A DNA stretch of 31,636 nt from a virus. The DNA is taken from positions 1 through 31,636 of the IMG/VR virus record IMGVR_UViG_3300042260_000866; one strand, 5' to 3'. Below, in pieces: positions 21,802-29,699 of the stretch. Under the pieces are notes generated by a model that did no database searches, was not told where the DNA came from, and saw only the letters and a program-made list of their open reading frames with translations. Positions within the stretch are counted from its first letter, which is position 1. Every line of letters begins with the position of its first letter. A program made the position numbers and the translations under genes.

Positions 21802-22109
21802 CGCAACCGCGCCTCGCAGCGCAAAATCATACGCTGGGCGTCGCGCCGCGGCTCAGAGCGAATTTCATAGATGTCACCATCGATGTGAACGGTATCACCA
21901 GGGGCCAGGTTTTGGATTTCAGAAAGCCGCACCTCAATGATGGTCGTATCCGTGACAAAACGGCCATCATTGAAGATGCCGACCTCGTCGGGGTTTCTCA
22001 GGATGACCCGAACACGGGTAAAGTTGCCGTCACCGTCGCGATGCCAGCCGTCCAAGGCCATATTGGGGTCGTCGAAAATCGCATCAAGCGCCGCGGCAAA
22101 GACGCTCAT
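21798..22109 (-). CDS. Head-tail joining protein (lambda gpFII-like)
   Basis: 103 residues. N-terminal helix (FAAALDAIFDDPNMALDGW) then a small beta barrel (VRVILRNPDEVGIFNDGRF, IIEVRLSEIQNLAPGDTVHI, IRSEPRRDAQRMILRCEARL), matching the FII/attachment family in size and layout. It lies directly after the cement protein gene, as in lambda. Confidence 0.78.
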   Translation of the reverse strand: MSVFAAALDAIFDDPNMALDGWHRDGDGNFTRVRVILRNPDEVGIFNDGRFVTDTTIIEVRLSEIQNLAPGDTVHIDGDIYEIRSEPRRDAQRMILRCEARLR

Positions 22110-22111
22110 TG

Positions 22112-22474
22112 TTAGGGTGCCGCGTTGATGACAGGTACGCCAAAACAGTCATTCAGGCGCACGCGGCCCGTGGTTTCGCCGGCGCCGCTGCCAACCGCCT
22201 GAACTGCAATGCCAAGAAGTGCATTATCCTCGGCCTGGGTTGTTGCTCGCGCCTGGGGGCCATCCCAGTAAACGGCAGCCCCAACCGTCCAAGCCTGGCT
22301 GGGCGCCTTTGGAATGTCAAAAACCCCCTCCAAGAGGAGGGTTCCCTCTGCGCCGCTTGCGATATCCGCGGTAGCGATGCCAATGGCTGCGCCTACGACG
22401 ACGACTGATCCAGAGGGGAAGTCCGCACCGGCAGTGATGGTCAGCGTGTTGCCGGCCGAGATGAAGTTTTTCAT
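22112..22474 (-). CDS. Capsid cement/decoration protein (DUF2190-like)
   Basis: 120 residues with the DUF2190 pattern: start KNFISAGNTLTITAGADFPS, then VVVGAAIGIATADIASGAEG, VYWDGPQARATTQAEDNALL, and C-terminal GETTGRVRLND. Such proteins bind and stabilise the mature capsid shell. The gene precedes the joining genes and follows the capsid gene. Confidence 0.85.
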   Translation of the reverse strand: MKNFISAGNTLTITAGADFPSGSVVVVGAAIGIATADIASGAEGTLLLEGVFDIPKAPSQAWTVGAAVYWDGPQARATTQAEDNALLGIAVQAVGSGAGETTGRVRLNDCFGVPVINAAP

Positions 22475-22504
22475 GGGGTCTCTCCCGCTAAAGGTGAAGC
22501 AAGG

Positions 22505-22526
22505 CCGGGCTTATTCCTGAGCCCGG
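22505..22526 (-). other. Hairpin between capsid and cement genes
   Basis: CCGGGCT and AGCCCGG form a perfect 7-bp stem with an 8-base loop in the 65-bp gap after the capsid stop. No T-tract follows, so it is more likely an mRNA-stabilising or attenuating structure than a terminator. Confidence 0.45.
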
Positions 22527-22539
22527 TGTTAGGTCAGGA

Positions 22540-24597
22540 TCAGGCCGCGGCGGCGCCGGCATTTTTGTACATGCCGCGCCAGTCGATCGCCTTGGCGGCA
22601 AAGTCGTGCCGCGCCTTGATTTCCATACCGTCGACTTCGAAACCCATGCGCGTTTCGGTGAAAACGCCTTCCTGCCCGTCAAGATAGGCGTATTCCAGCG
22701 TGTCGATCCGTGCAGGGTCGGCGGCAAGAAACCACGGATCTTGCCCCGAGGCGGGGATAAGGCGGGGCTCTTCAATAACCTGCATGCGGCCTGCGTAGGG
22801 GTTCACATCTGCGGTGCTGACCGGCGTGGTGGCGGTGATTTGTTTGCGGGCTTCAACGGAGCGCTGACCCGGTGGAACAATGATGTATTGCGGCAAGATG
22901 CTGATCTTGCGTCCCTCGATGCCGGTTTGCAGGGCAAACTTGCGATAGGCCTCTGACAGCGACGCTTCCCCGATCACCGCCGCGGTGCCAAGGTTGCCAT
23001 GATCGGCGTGAAACAGCGCTTTTCCGTCCGCCATCACCGGATTTTGCATCAAAATCGCATAGCAGATATCGCTCTCCAGATCGGCTGCCGATGCGCCGAA
23101 GGCGGCCGGGATGCGCGTGAACGCATCAAGATCGTCATTGATCAGGGTCTGCCGGGTGATGCCGATGATGCGGCCATAGGTGGCCAGCGCATAGACCTCC
23201 TTGGCCTCGCCGATCGTGCCATATTGGAACTCACCCGACTCAAGCACTTTTTCAAGGTCAGGTGCGCCCCCAAGCTGAGTGCGCTGCACCGGCTTGAAAT
23301 CCGTGATCGTCGCGCGCCGCGCCCAGGCCCCAAAGGTCCGCGGGGTGCTGTCGTAGCTCGCGCGTAGGGTTTTGCCCGCAACATTTGCCAGAATGGCCGG
23401 AAAGTCAGAGGTCGAATGATAGCCCGCGCGCACCTGAAACGCGGCACCTGCCAGCTCCATCTTCGACATGCCCCGGGTCGAGACCCCGCTGCGCTCCAGG
23501 GCTTGCCGCGCCATTTCCAGCAGGCTCAACCCACGGAAGTCGCGCGCATCGGCACTCAACGGATGTGCCGCGGGATTATGACGGTGCATCAGCGCCGTCG
23601 TCATGGCATCGCGGTATTGGTCGTCGCGCCCGTCACCGCTGCGGGCCTGGGCAGGTGCAGGTTCCGCGGTGCGTCCAGCCGGATCGGTGGCTACCAACTT
23701 ATCAAGGATCTGCGCGCGCGCTTCGTCAAGCGAAACGCCGTCCCGGATCAACTGATCGCGAAACCCCGCCTCAAGCCCATGCCGCGCGCAAAGTGCGCCA
23801 ATTTCTGCGGCGCGCGCGCGTTCATCGGCGCGAATAGCCTCCGCGTCGACGCTTGGCGCTTGCGTGGGGGAAGGCGCCTGGGTGGGGTTGGATGCGCGGG
23901 CTTGCGGGGGCGCATCGTGGCGCGCAGCCGTTTTGTCACCACCGGCCGCATTTTGGTCTTTATCAGGCATGTTTGCCTCCTCATCAGAAGCCGCCACCGC
24001 GGCAGGGGTGTCGCGCCTTACAAGGACGCAAGGGGTGCGCTGCACTGGATCAGAGTTCTCTGACCGGATGCTGGCACCGGGATCAGCGGGCATTGCGACC
24101 GCGGAAATCTCAAACGGTTCCCAATCGACGGCACGCCATTGTTCACGCTGGCCGATTTTCTCAGGCTTGGTGATCTCGTAGCGATGAACCTTGTAGCCGA
24201 CTGAGACCTTGTTGATTGTGCGCTCAAGAATGCGGTGAATGGCCGGGGCCGCATCTGGCGCACTCGTGAGCCTGATTTTGGCGGTGCCTTGGCCGTTTTC
24301 GACGCGCACCGAACCGGGCACGACCGATCCCAATACGGTGCGCACGCCGCCCCAAGTGGCATGGCTGTCCAAAAACGGCGCGCCATCGTTCAAACGACCC
24401 AGCCGGATTGCCTGCGCATTCACCGCGAGCTCTTCGTCATATTCGATCCGGGTGTCCCATCCTTCCCAGCGCGCGCGTTGAACCGTCGCGCCTGTGGTCC
24501 AGATGATGTCGACCGTGCGCGCGGCCTCGTCGATGGTGTCGGCGCGCACGACCGCATCCCGCCCGATGAGGGGCAGGTTTAATATATTCTGTGGCAT
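22540..24597 (-). CDS. Fused prohead protease-major capsid protein
   Basis: 685 residues from ATG at 24595-24597 with GAGGAG at good spacing. Residues 1-210 are an S78-type prohead protease: His79 in FLDSHATWGG and Ser132 in INKVSVGYKV, with IRLGRLNDGAP. A Pro/Ala/Gln-rich and helical scaffold-like linker (about 220-340, VSLDEARAQILDKLVA) follows, and the capsid from about 370 (FRGLSLLEMARQALERSGVS, FGAWARRATITDFKPVQRTQ, SLSEAYRKFALQTGIEGRK, and IDWRGMYKNAG at the end), similar to Mu gpT-like major heads. Protease, scaffold and shell are thus made as one chain that must cut itself. Confidence 0.88.
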   Translation of the reverse strand: MPQNILNLPLIGRDAVVRADTIDEAARTVDIIWTTGATVQRARWEGWDTRIEYDEELAVNAQAIRLGRLNDGAPFLDSHATWGGVRTVLGSVVPGSVRVENGQGTAKIRLTSAPDAAPAIHRILERTINKVSVGYKVHRYEITKPEKIGQREQWRAVDWEPFEISAVAMPADPGASIRSENSDPVQRTPCVLVRRDTPAAVAASDEEANMPDKDQNAAGGDKTAARHDAPPQARASNPTQAPSPTQAPSVDAEAIRADERARAAEIGALCARHGLEAGFRDQLIRDGVSLDEARAQILDKLVATDPAGRTAEPAPAQARSGDGRDDQYRDAMTTALMHRHNPAAHPLSADARDFRGLSLLEMARQALERSGVSTRGMSKMELAGAAFQVRAGYHSTSDFPAILANVAGKTLRASYDSTPRTFGAWARRATITDFKPVQRTQLGGAPDLEKVLESGEFQYGTIGEAKEVYALATYGRIIGITRQTLINDDLDAFTRIPAAFGASAADLESDICYAILMQNPVMADGKALFHADHGNLGTAAVIGEASLSEAYRKFALQTGIEGRKISILPQYIIVPPGQRSVEARKQITATTPVSTADVNPYAGRMQVIEEPRLIPASGQDPWFLAADPARIDTLEYAYLDGQEGVFTETRMGFEVDGMEIKARHDFAAKAIDWRGMYKNAGAAAA

Positions 24598-24607
24598 GAT
24601 CGTCTCC

Positions 24608-26131
24608 TCAGCCTTGCTCGGAGGGCTGCGTGCTGTTTGGGTCAGAAGATTGCGCAAGGCCTGCCTTGGTCACTTTGCGCGGGTCGGCATCAAAGACGAG
24701 CCCGAGCGCATCGAGTTTTTCGTTGAACGCGGCCGCCTCTTGCAGCACCTCGTCCGGGTCATAACCGCGGCGCGCGATCTGCTGCGCCAAGGTGCTAAAA
24801 CCAGAGCGCACTTCCAACAGATCAGCCTGAACATCTTGCAGCGGATTGACGCTTTCAAACTTGGGTGGGGCCCATTCGGCCGCAATTGTCTCTCCGCGTG
24901 GCAAAAGTCCGGCGTCTTGGGCATAGGCGATAAACCAGCCCCAAATCGGCTCGCAAAGCATCGGGATGACCGTCTGCCATTGGAGCTGTTCGACCATGCG
25001 GCGAAACTCATTCAGTCCAACCCGCGAGGATGAGAAATTGGCCTGGCTGAGATCGCCGGTCATCAACGCGTAAGGCACCCGGAACCCCGCGGCGATCATA
25101 TGTTGCTGCGCGCGCAACCACTCGCTGATGCCGCCGGCATGCGAGGGATTGTTGAATTCAATGGTTTTGCCATTGCGGGCATAAGCGATCAGGCCCGGCT
25201 CAAACTGCTCAATGCGATTGCCATCCGCATCCTCGACCGCAGGGGCGATGCCTTGGTCGACTTCCTCGGCCCCAAAGACAATGCCGACCAGACAAGCTTC
25301 GGTTTTCTTGCGCACCAATTCGGCGTGCTGCCAATCATCGAGGTCGCGGATGTGGCGCATGGCAGGCGCTCCCCAAGGCACACCGCGCGATTGCAAACGC
25401 TGACGCTCGAAGAGATGCGCCACCCGCTCTGCCGGCAGTCGGCTCGACACAAACCTGCGGCCGAAAACTGAACTCGTACCGCCAGGATGATCGTCAAACA
25501 TCCAATAGGCCAGCCTGCGACCGTTGCGGTCATATTCGATCCCTTGGTCAATTCGCACGCCGTTCTCGCGATGATCCATCCGACTGGCATCGAGATGATC
25601 GGCCTCTCGCAACTCGATCTGCAGCGGCACGGCACTTGCTTGGCGCATCGACGTCGGGCGTGCCACGGCGAAAACCTCGCCACCCTCGATCATTTCGCGC
25701 ACCGCCAGCGCCAATAGTCCGTGAAAATCCGTATGCCCGTGCCGATCGCAAACCCGCGACCAGGTGTTCCAAAGCGCGTCAATGCGGGCGTTGAGCCCGT
25801 CATCCGGCGTTGCCGCGCGCGGGCGAATGCCGGGGCCCACGATATTGTTGACCAAGACCTGCACCGATTGGCCTGCCATCGGATTGTTGCGCACCAAATC
25901 ACGCATCCGGTCGCGCAATATGGGCCCCGCGGCAGCGATTTCTTTGTCCGCAGAATTGCCAGAGCTGCGCCAGCCTTCGGTTCCGCGCCCCTTCGTGGCA
26001 GCGCTATAGCCCCGCTTGCGTAAAATAGCCTCCTTTGCATTCAGCCGTCGCAGCGCGGCCTCAGGCGAGAGCGCTGCGACGGCCCGGTCGATGAGGCCAA
26101 AACGGATGGGAGAAGGGATCCGATTTGACAT
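24608..26131 (-). CDS. Portal protein (lambda gpB-like)
   Basis: 507 residues of the phage portal 2 family (PF05136): NPMAGQSVQVLVNNIVGPGI, TWSRVCDRHGHTDFHGLLAL, IEGGEVFAVARPTSM, NFSSSRVGLNEFRRMVEQLQ and WAPPKFESVNPLQDVQADLL are characteristic. Twelve copies form the DNA channel at the head vertex. GGAGG lies 6 nt before the ATG, which overlaps the gpW stop (TAATG). No separate ClpP-like gpC protease follows because the protease is fused to the capsid. Confidence 0.93.
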   Translation of the reverse strand: MSNRIPSPIRFGLIDRAVAALSPEAALRRLNAKEAILRKRGYSAATKGRGTEGWRSSGNSADKEIAAAGPILRDRMRDLVRNNPMAGQSVQVLVNNIVGPGIRPRAATPDDGLNARIDALWNTWSRVCDRHGHTDFHGLLALAVREMIEGGEVFAVARPTSMRQASAVPLQIELREADHLDASRMDHRENGVRIDQGIEYDRNGRRLAYWMFDDHPGGTSSVFGRRFVSSRLPAERVAHLFERQRLQSRGVPWGAPAMRHIRDLDDWQHAELVRKKTEACLVGIVFGAEEVDQGIAPAVEDADGNRIEQFEPGLIAYARNGKTIEFNNPSHAGGISEWLRAQQHMIAAGFRVPYALMTGDLSQANFSSSRVGLNEFRRMVEQLQWQTVIPMLCEPIWGWFIAYAQDAGLLPRGETIAAEWAPPKFESVNPLQDVQADLLEVRSGFSTLAQQIARRGYDPDEVLQEAAAFNEKLDALGLVFDADPRKVTKAGLAQSSDPNSTQPSEQG

Positions 26132-26337
26132 TACGACCTCCGAAAACCGGCATAGCCGGCGATGGGACGTTTGCGCCCCGTCTGGACCGCGAGATCCGCC
26201 TCGATCGTGGCGATGATCTGGCGCATTTCTGCAAGGGAGCGGTATTCGGTATTGGCACCATTATAGCTGACCCGGGTCACGCCCGAGGCATAGGCCCGCT
26301 TGATTGCGTCGAGCTGCCCTTGGGTAAATCCAGCCAT
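26131..26337 (-). CDS. gpW-like head-tail joining protein
   Basis: 68 residues from ATG at 26335-26337, overlapping the terminase stop (TGATG). The pattern AGFTQGQLDAIKRAYASGVT, SYNGANTEYRSLAEMRQII and a basic C-terminus is that of gpW family (PF02831), which binds the portal and completes the head. Located between terminase and portal as in lambda. Confidence 0.85.
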   Translation of the reverse strand: MAGFTQGQLDAIKRAYASGVTRVSYNGANTEYRSLAEMRQIIATIEADLAVQTGRKRPIAGYAGFRRS

Positions 26338-28340
26338 CAGAACCAATTTCCTCTCTTTTCACCGCCGCTTATCCAATCTGAACTGCGCTTGCGGCCTTGT
26401 GGCTTTGCACGCCGGCTGGGATCCCCCGCCGGGGCCGGTGCTTCCAGCGTCGGGCTGACCTGCGCCTCCAATTCATCCCAGCGCGTGTCGTCCCAGCGAT
26501 CCACGCCCATCAGCCACGCCACCGCGCGGGCATAGACGCGACAATCCAGCGCCTCGTTGCGATCGCGAGATTTCACCCATTCAGCCTTCGAAAAGCCGGT
26601 GCGCTTGTTTTTGCGGGTCACCAACTGTTCGGAGGTGAACTGCTTGAACCACTCGGCCGTGGCGCCTTGGCCGATATGAATGAAGCCCGTGGGCCAGCCG
26701 CGCCCGATGGCACGGTCCTCGTCGGTGGGCACAGGCAGGCGCAAAAAACGATAGGTTTCCAGCTTGAAGACCGACACCGAGACATTCCACAGCGCCACGC
26801 CGCGCCGGATTTTCTGCCCCCCTTCGGAGACATCGACAAAACTCGGCCCATCCACCGGTGAAACCGTCGACAATCCGCCCCGGCCCTTGAGCGCCACAAC
26901 CTGACCGCGCCCCATCCGGCGGCACCAGGCGTAGACAGAATCCGTGGTCATTCCGTCACCGGTATCAATGCCAACCCGCGCCAGCGTCATGGCAATGCCG
27001 TCGGCCGTCGACCAAGTTGCGCCACAAAGCTTGGTCAATTGGTCCCAGATTCCAGGCTGGGCGACATCGCCAGGGATGTGCTGGTGATCCACCAACCAGC
27101 TCTCGCCGTTTCTGCCCCAAGCCCAGACATGGCAGTCGAGCCAGCCATTGCCGGCCGGCCCGCGTTGCACATCGACACCCATGGTTAAAATCAGTCCACC
27201 GCGGGGCACCCGGCCAAGCGGCCATTGTTCGCGCCGCTCATAGAGTTTTTCCCAGTCCGGGGCCTCCCCCTTTTCCTCCCAGCTTTCGCCAAGCGTGGTG
27301 TTCTTAAAGGCTTTCAGCAGTGCTTCTTTGCCCTGCGCATCCTCCCAGTCGCGTGCGATCTGCTCCCAGGAGAGCCAGCCGATAGGGGAATAAAGCCCCG
27401 AAATATGGAACCCGATTACATGCGCCTCATGGGCGCGTGCGATGACATCGGGCTCTGCCGTTGGCCGCCACTCCGCGCCGTTTTCGGGATCAAGCATCCA
27501 GGTTTTGTGGCGTTCTTCTATCGGCGTATCGCAGGCCTCGCAGAGATATCGCACACTGCGCGGCTTGCCCCAGTCCCATTTTAACCGTTCGAACTTCAAC
27601 CACTGTGGCTCAAGGCAATGCGGGCAGGGGACAAAGTAGCGGTTTTGATCCGTCAACTCGAACTCTGCCTCTACGCGGGACGCGCCCTTGATCGTGGGCG
27701 TCGACGAGATGAAGATCTTCTTCCGGCGCCCAAATGTGTTTGTACGCACCTCTGCCAGCGTGACTGGATCGCCTTCCTCGTCCAGATCGTCCTTGTAAGC
27801 GTCCACCTCATCGAGGTGGACATAGCGGATCGGCATCGACCGCAACCCCGCCGCGCTATTGCCGCCAGCGATAATCAAATGCCCGCCCTTGAAACTCTTC
27901 TCGAGCATGGTGTTGCCACTGTCGCGCGATTTTGCCGGCGAGATGATCTCTTGCAGCGTGGGGGTCACCTCGACCATCGGGTCAATGCGCTGCTTGGAAA
28001 ACCGCTTGGCGGTGGTTTCGTTGGCCTGCACCGCCAGAAACGGCCCTGGTGCGACGTCCATCACATAGCCGATCCAGTTGATCCCCGCCTCAGTCGCACC
28101 GACCTGTGCGGACTTCGGAAAGACAATCTTCTGGGCCGGATGGCTGGGTGAAAGCGCGTCCATGATGGCACGCAAGAACGGCGTGCGATCCGAGCGGTAT
28201 TTTCCAGGCTCCGCGGCCCCCTTGGATGACAGGTACCGATGCTTGTCGGCCCATTCCGTCACTGTCATGGCAGGGTCGGGCGCCATCCCAGAACGCCAGG
28301 CTTGCACAATTTCAGCCGCGCCGTCGTAGTCAGGAAGCAT
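26337..28340 (-). CDS. terL: Terminase large subunit (lambda gpA-like)
   Basis: 667 residues from ATG at 28338-28340, with a TTG three codons earlier as alternative; both lie in the end of the small subunit gene and neither has a clear binding site. The ATPase has a Walker A-like KSAQVGAT at 76-83, Walker B VHLDE at 174-178 and the coupling motif FISSTPT. Two CxxC pairs (CPHC and CEAC, about residues 225-260) suggest a small zinc knuckle. The C-terminal half holds the nuclease domain (TMGVDVQRGPAGNGWLDCHV). It packages DNA into the prohead using ATP and cuts the concatemer. Confidence 0.95.
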   Translation of the reverse strand: MLPDYDGAAEIVQAWRSGMAPDPAMTVTEWADKHRYLSSKGAAEPGKYRSDRTPFLRAIMDALSPSHPAQKIVFPKSAQVGATEAGINWIGYVMDVAPGPFLAVQANETTAKRFSKQRIDPMVEVTPTLQEIISPAKSRDSGNTMLEKSFKGGHLIIAGGNSAAGLRSMPIRYVHLDEVDAYKDDLDEEGDPVTLAEVRTNTFGRRKKIFISSTPTIKGASRVEAEFELTDQNRYFVPCPHCLEPQWLKFERLKWDWGKPRSVRYLCEACDTPIEERHKTWMLDPENGAEWRPTAEPDVIARAHEAHVIGFHISGLYSPIGWLSWEQIARDWEDAQGKEALLKAFKNTTLGESWEEKGEAPDWEKLYERREQWPLGRVPRGGLILTMGVDVQRGPAGNGWLDCHVWAWGRNGESWLVDHQHIPGDVAQPGIWDQLTKLCGATWSTADGIAMTLARVGIDTGDGMTTDSVYAWCRRMGRGQVVALKGRGGLSTVSPVDGPSFVDVSEGGQKIRRGVALWNVSVSVFKLETYRFLRLPVPTDEDRAIGRGWPTGFIHIGQGATAEWFKQFTSEQLVTRKNKRTGFSKAEWVKSRDRNEALDCRVYARAVAWLMGVDRWDDTRWDELEAQVSPTLEAPAPAGDPSRRAKPQGRKRSSDWISGGEKRGNWF

Positions 28341-28953
28341 TGAGGTCAATCTTGATCTCGGCCAATTCCGCCAGATGATCGCGCAGATAGCGATCCAGCG
28401 TTTGCTCCATCACATGCGCATCAATCCCAAGTTCGGCTGCCATATTTGCGGCCTTTCGCGCCGGAAGTTGCAGCCAGGAATCGCGCTCTTTGCGCGCCAG
28501 ATCGAAGACATGCGCCACGACCTGCTTGCGATTGACCAACTCGCCTTTCAACTGCAGGAGCCGCAGGCGCTTAATCTGGGCCGAATAGGCCTTATCGGCA
28601 GCGGCCGCCTTTGCCATTGTCATGCCGCCGGCCTCGGATGGCTCCATCCGTTCTGCCGCCGCCACGCCCTCGTTCACCGCCTGGACATGGGCCTGTGTGA
28701 CAGGCTTGCGCTCATCCGCGGCCACCGTGTCGCGGGTCTTGGCAACGCCTTGCGCGACAGCTTCCTCGGCACGCACCTTGTTTTTATCGGTCGATACGGC
28801 CCATTGCGCATCGGCGCGAGTTGGATCGATTGTGCCATCGCTCAGCACATCGATGCGGCCCGCGGCAATCGCCTTTCGAACGGCAGCTTCCGTGCCGCCG
28901 CTCAGCCCGCGATCCTTGCGGTGGGTCGCATATGCCCGGCGCGACAGACCCAT
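28330..28953 (-). CDS. Terminase small subunit-like DNA-binding protein
   Basis: 207 residues. The N-terminus GLSRRAYATHRKDRGLSGG and AAVRKAIAAGRIDVLSDGTI is a winged-helix or helix-turn-helix fold of the kind used by small terminase (Nu1-like). A long Ala-rich helical middle and a C-terminal helical region (QVVAHVFDLARKERDSWLQL, then ELGIDAHVMEQTLDRYLRDH) follow. Expected to recognise the packaging site and recruit the large subunit, whose start overlaps its stop by 11 bp. Confidence 0.82.
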   Translation of the reverse strand: MGLSRRAYATHRKDRGLSGGTEAAVRKAIAAGRIDVLSDGTIDPTRADAQWAVSTDKNKVRAEEAVAQGVAKTRDTVAADERKPVTQAHVQAVNEGVAAAERMEPSEAGGMTMAKAAAADKAYSAQIKRLRLLQLKGELVNRKQVVAHVFDLARKERDSWLQLPARKAANMAAELGIDAHVMEQTLDRYLRDHLAELAEIKIDLNAS

Positions 28954-29006
28954 TTAGAGCCGTGCCCGGCGCACGCTCCACCGTTGGGACAGGTGCCGCG
29001 ATTGCC

Positions 29007-29699
29007 TTAAAGCCCCCAATTCTCAATCTCCGACAGGTCGAAGGTTTCGTCTTCGACCAAGCGACCGACCGGCGCGCGCTTGGCGTTTTCTTCGTCTGGG
29101 TTTTCCAGATAGCGGTCAAAAACCGCTTTGATGATTGCACGATTGTCCTGGCTGCGCCCTGATTGATCCCAAAGCGCGTCAAACCAACCGCGATAGAAGG
29201 CGGCCATCTCATCGCAGACATCGAGATCAAACTGCTCGGTGCGCAGGTTCTTGTTCAGGTTCATCGAGGATCGCCAAACCGCCGCGCCGTGCTCGCCGAT
29301 CACGATCGTGACCTTCGCGTGAACCGACAGGCAGCGAAAGGCATCCACGCCCAGCTTTTCGATCAGGGGACCTGCATATTTTGGCGATTTTTCAAAGGTG
29401 CCGCGATCCAAGAGAAACCGTATTTCCTTTATCCGCCCTTCAACCTGGATTTGGCGCGTACGTTCGACATCGTAAATGCCCGTGGTCCAGGTTGAGACGA
29501 ATACATCGGCAGGTCCCAACTCTGCCACCATATGCTCAAGCGCATCGATTGCCGAAAATTGCCCCGCTGTGAGGCCGGTCACGCGGACACCTGGCGAAAG
29601 GGCGCCGATCACGGCGGCCGCGGTGCCGGTGCGATGCGCCACAAAGCGTGTGCGCTGTGACGAATAGCGCAGTGCGCGGGGGCGGCCGCCCTTGCTCAT
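29007..29699 (-). CDS. Phospholipase D-like (HKD) domain protein
   Basis: 230 residues from ATG at 29697-29699, overlapping the methyltransferase stop (TGATG). One HKD-type half is visible: H127-A-K129 in HAKVTIVI, then SSMNLNKNLRTEQFD at 144-158, as in PLD-family nucleases. A single HKD motif requires a dimer for a full active site. An N-terminal basic region (SKGGRPRALRYSSQRTR) could bind DNA. Similar genes sit between methylase and terminase genes in related prophages from memory; the role may be DNA cutting, but this is not shown. Confidence 0.75.
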   Translation of the reverse strand: MSKGGRPRALRYSSQRTRFVAHRTGTAAAVIGALSPGVRVTGLTAGQFSAIDALEHMVAELGPADVFVSTWTTGIYDVERTRQIQVEGRIKEIRFLLDRGTFEKSPKYAGPLIEKLGVDAFRCLSVHAKVTIVIGEHGAAVWRSSMNLNKNLRTEQFDLDVCDEMAAFYRGWFDALWDQSGRSQDNRAIIKAVFDRYLENPDEENAKRAPVGRLVEDETFDLSEIENWGL

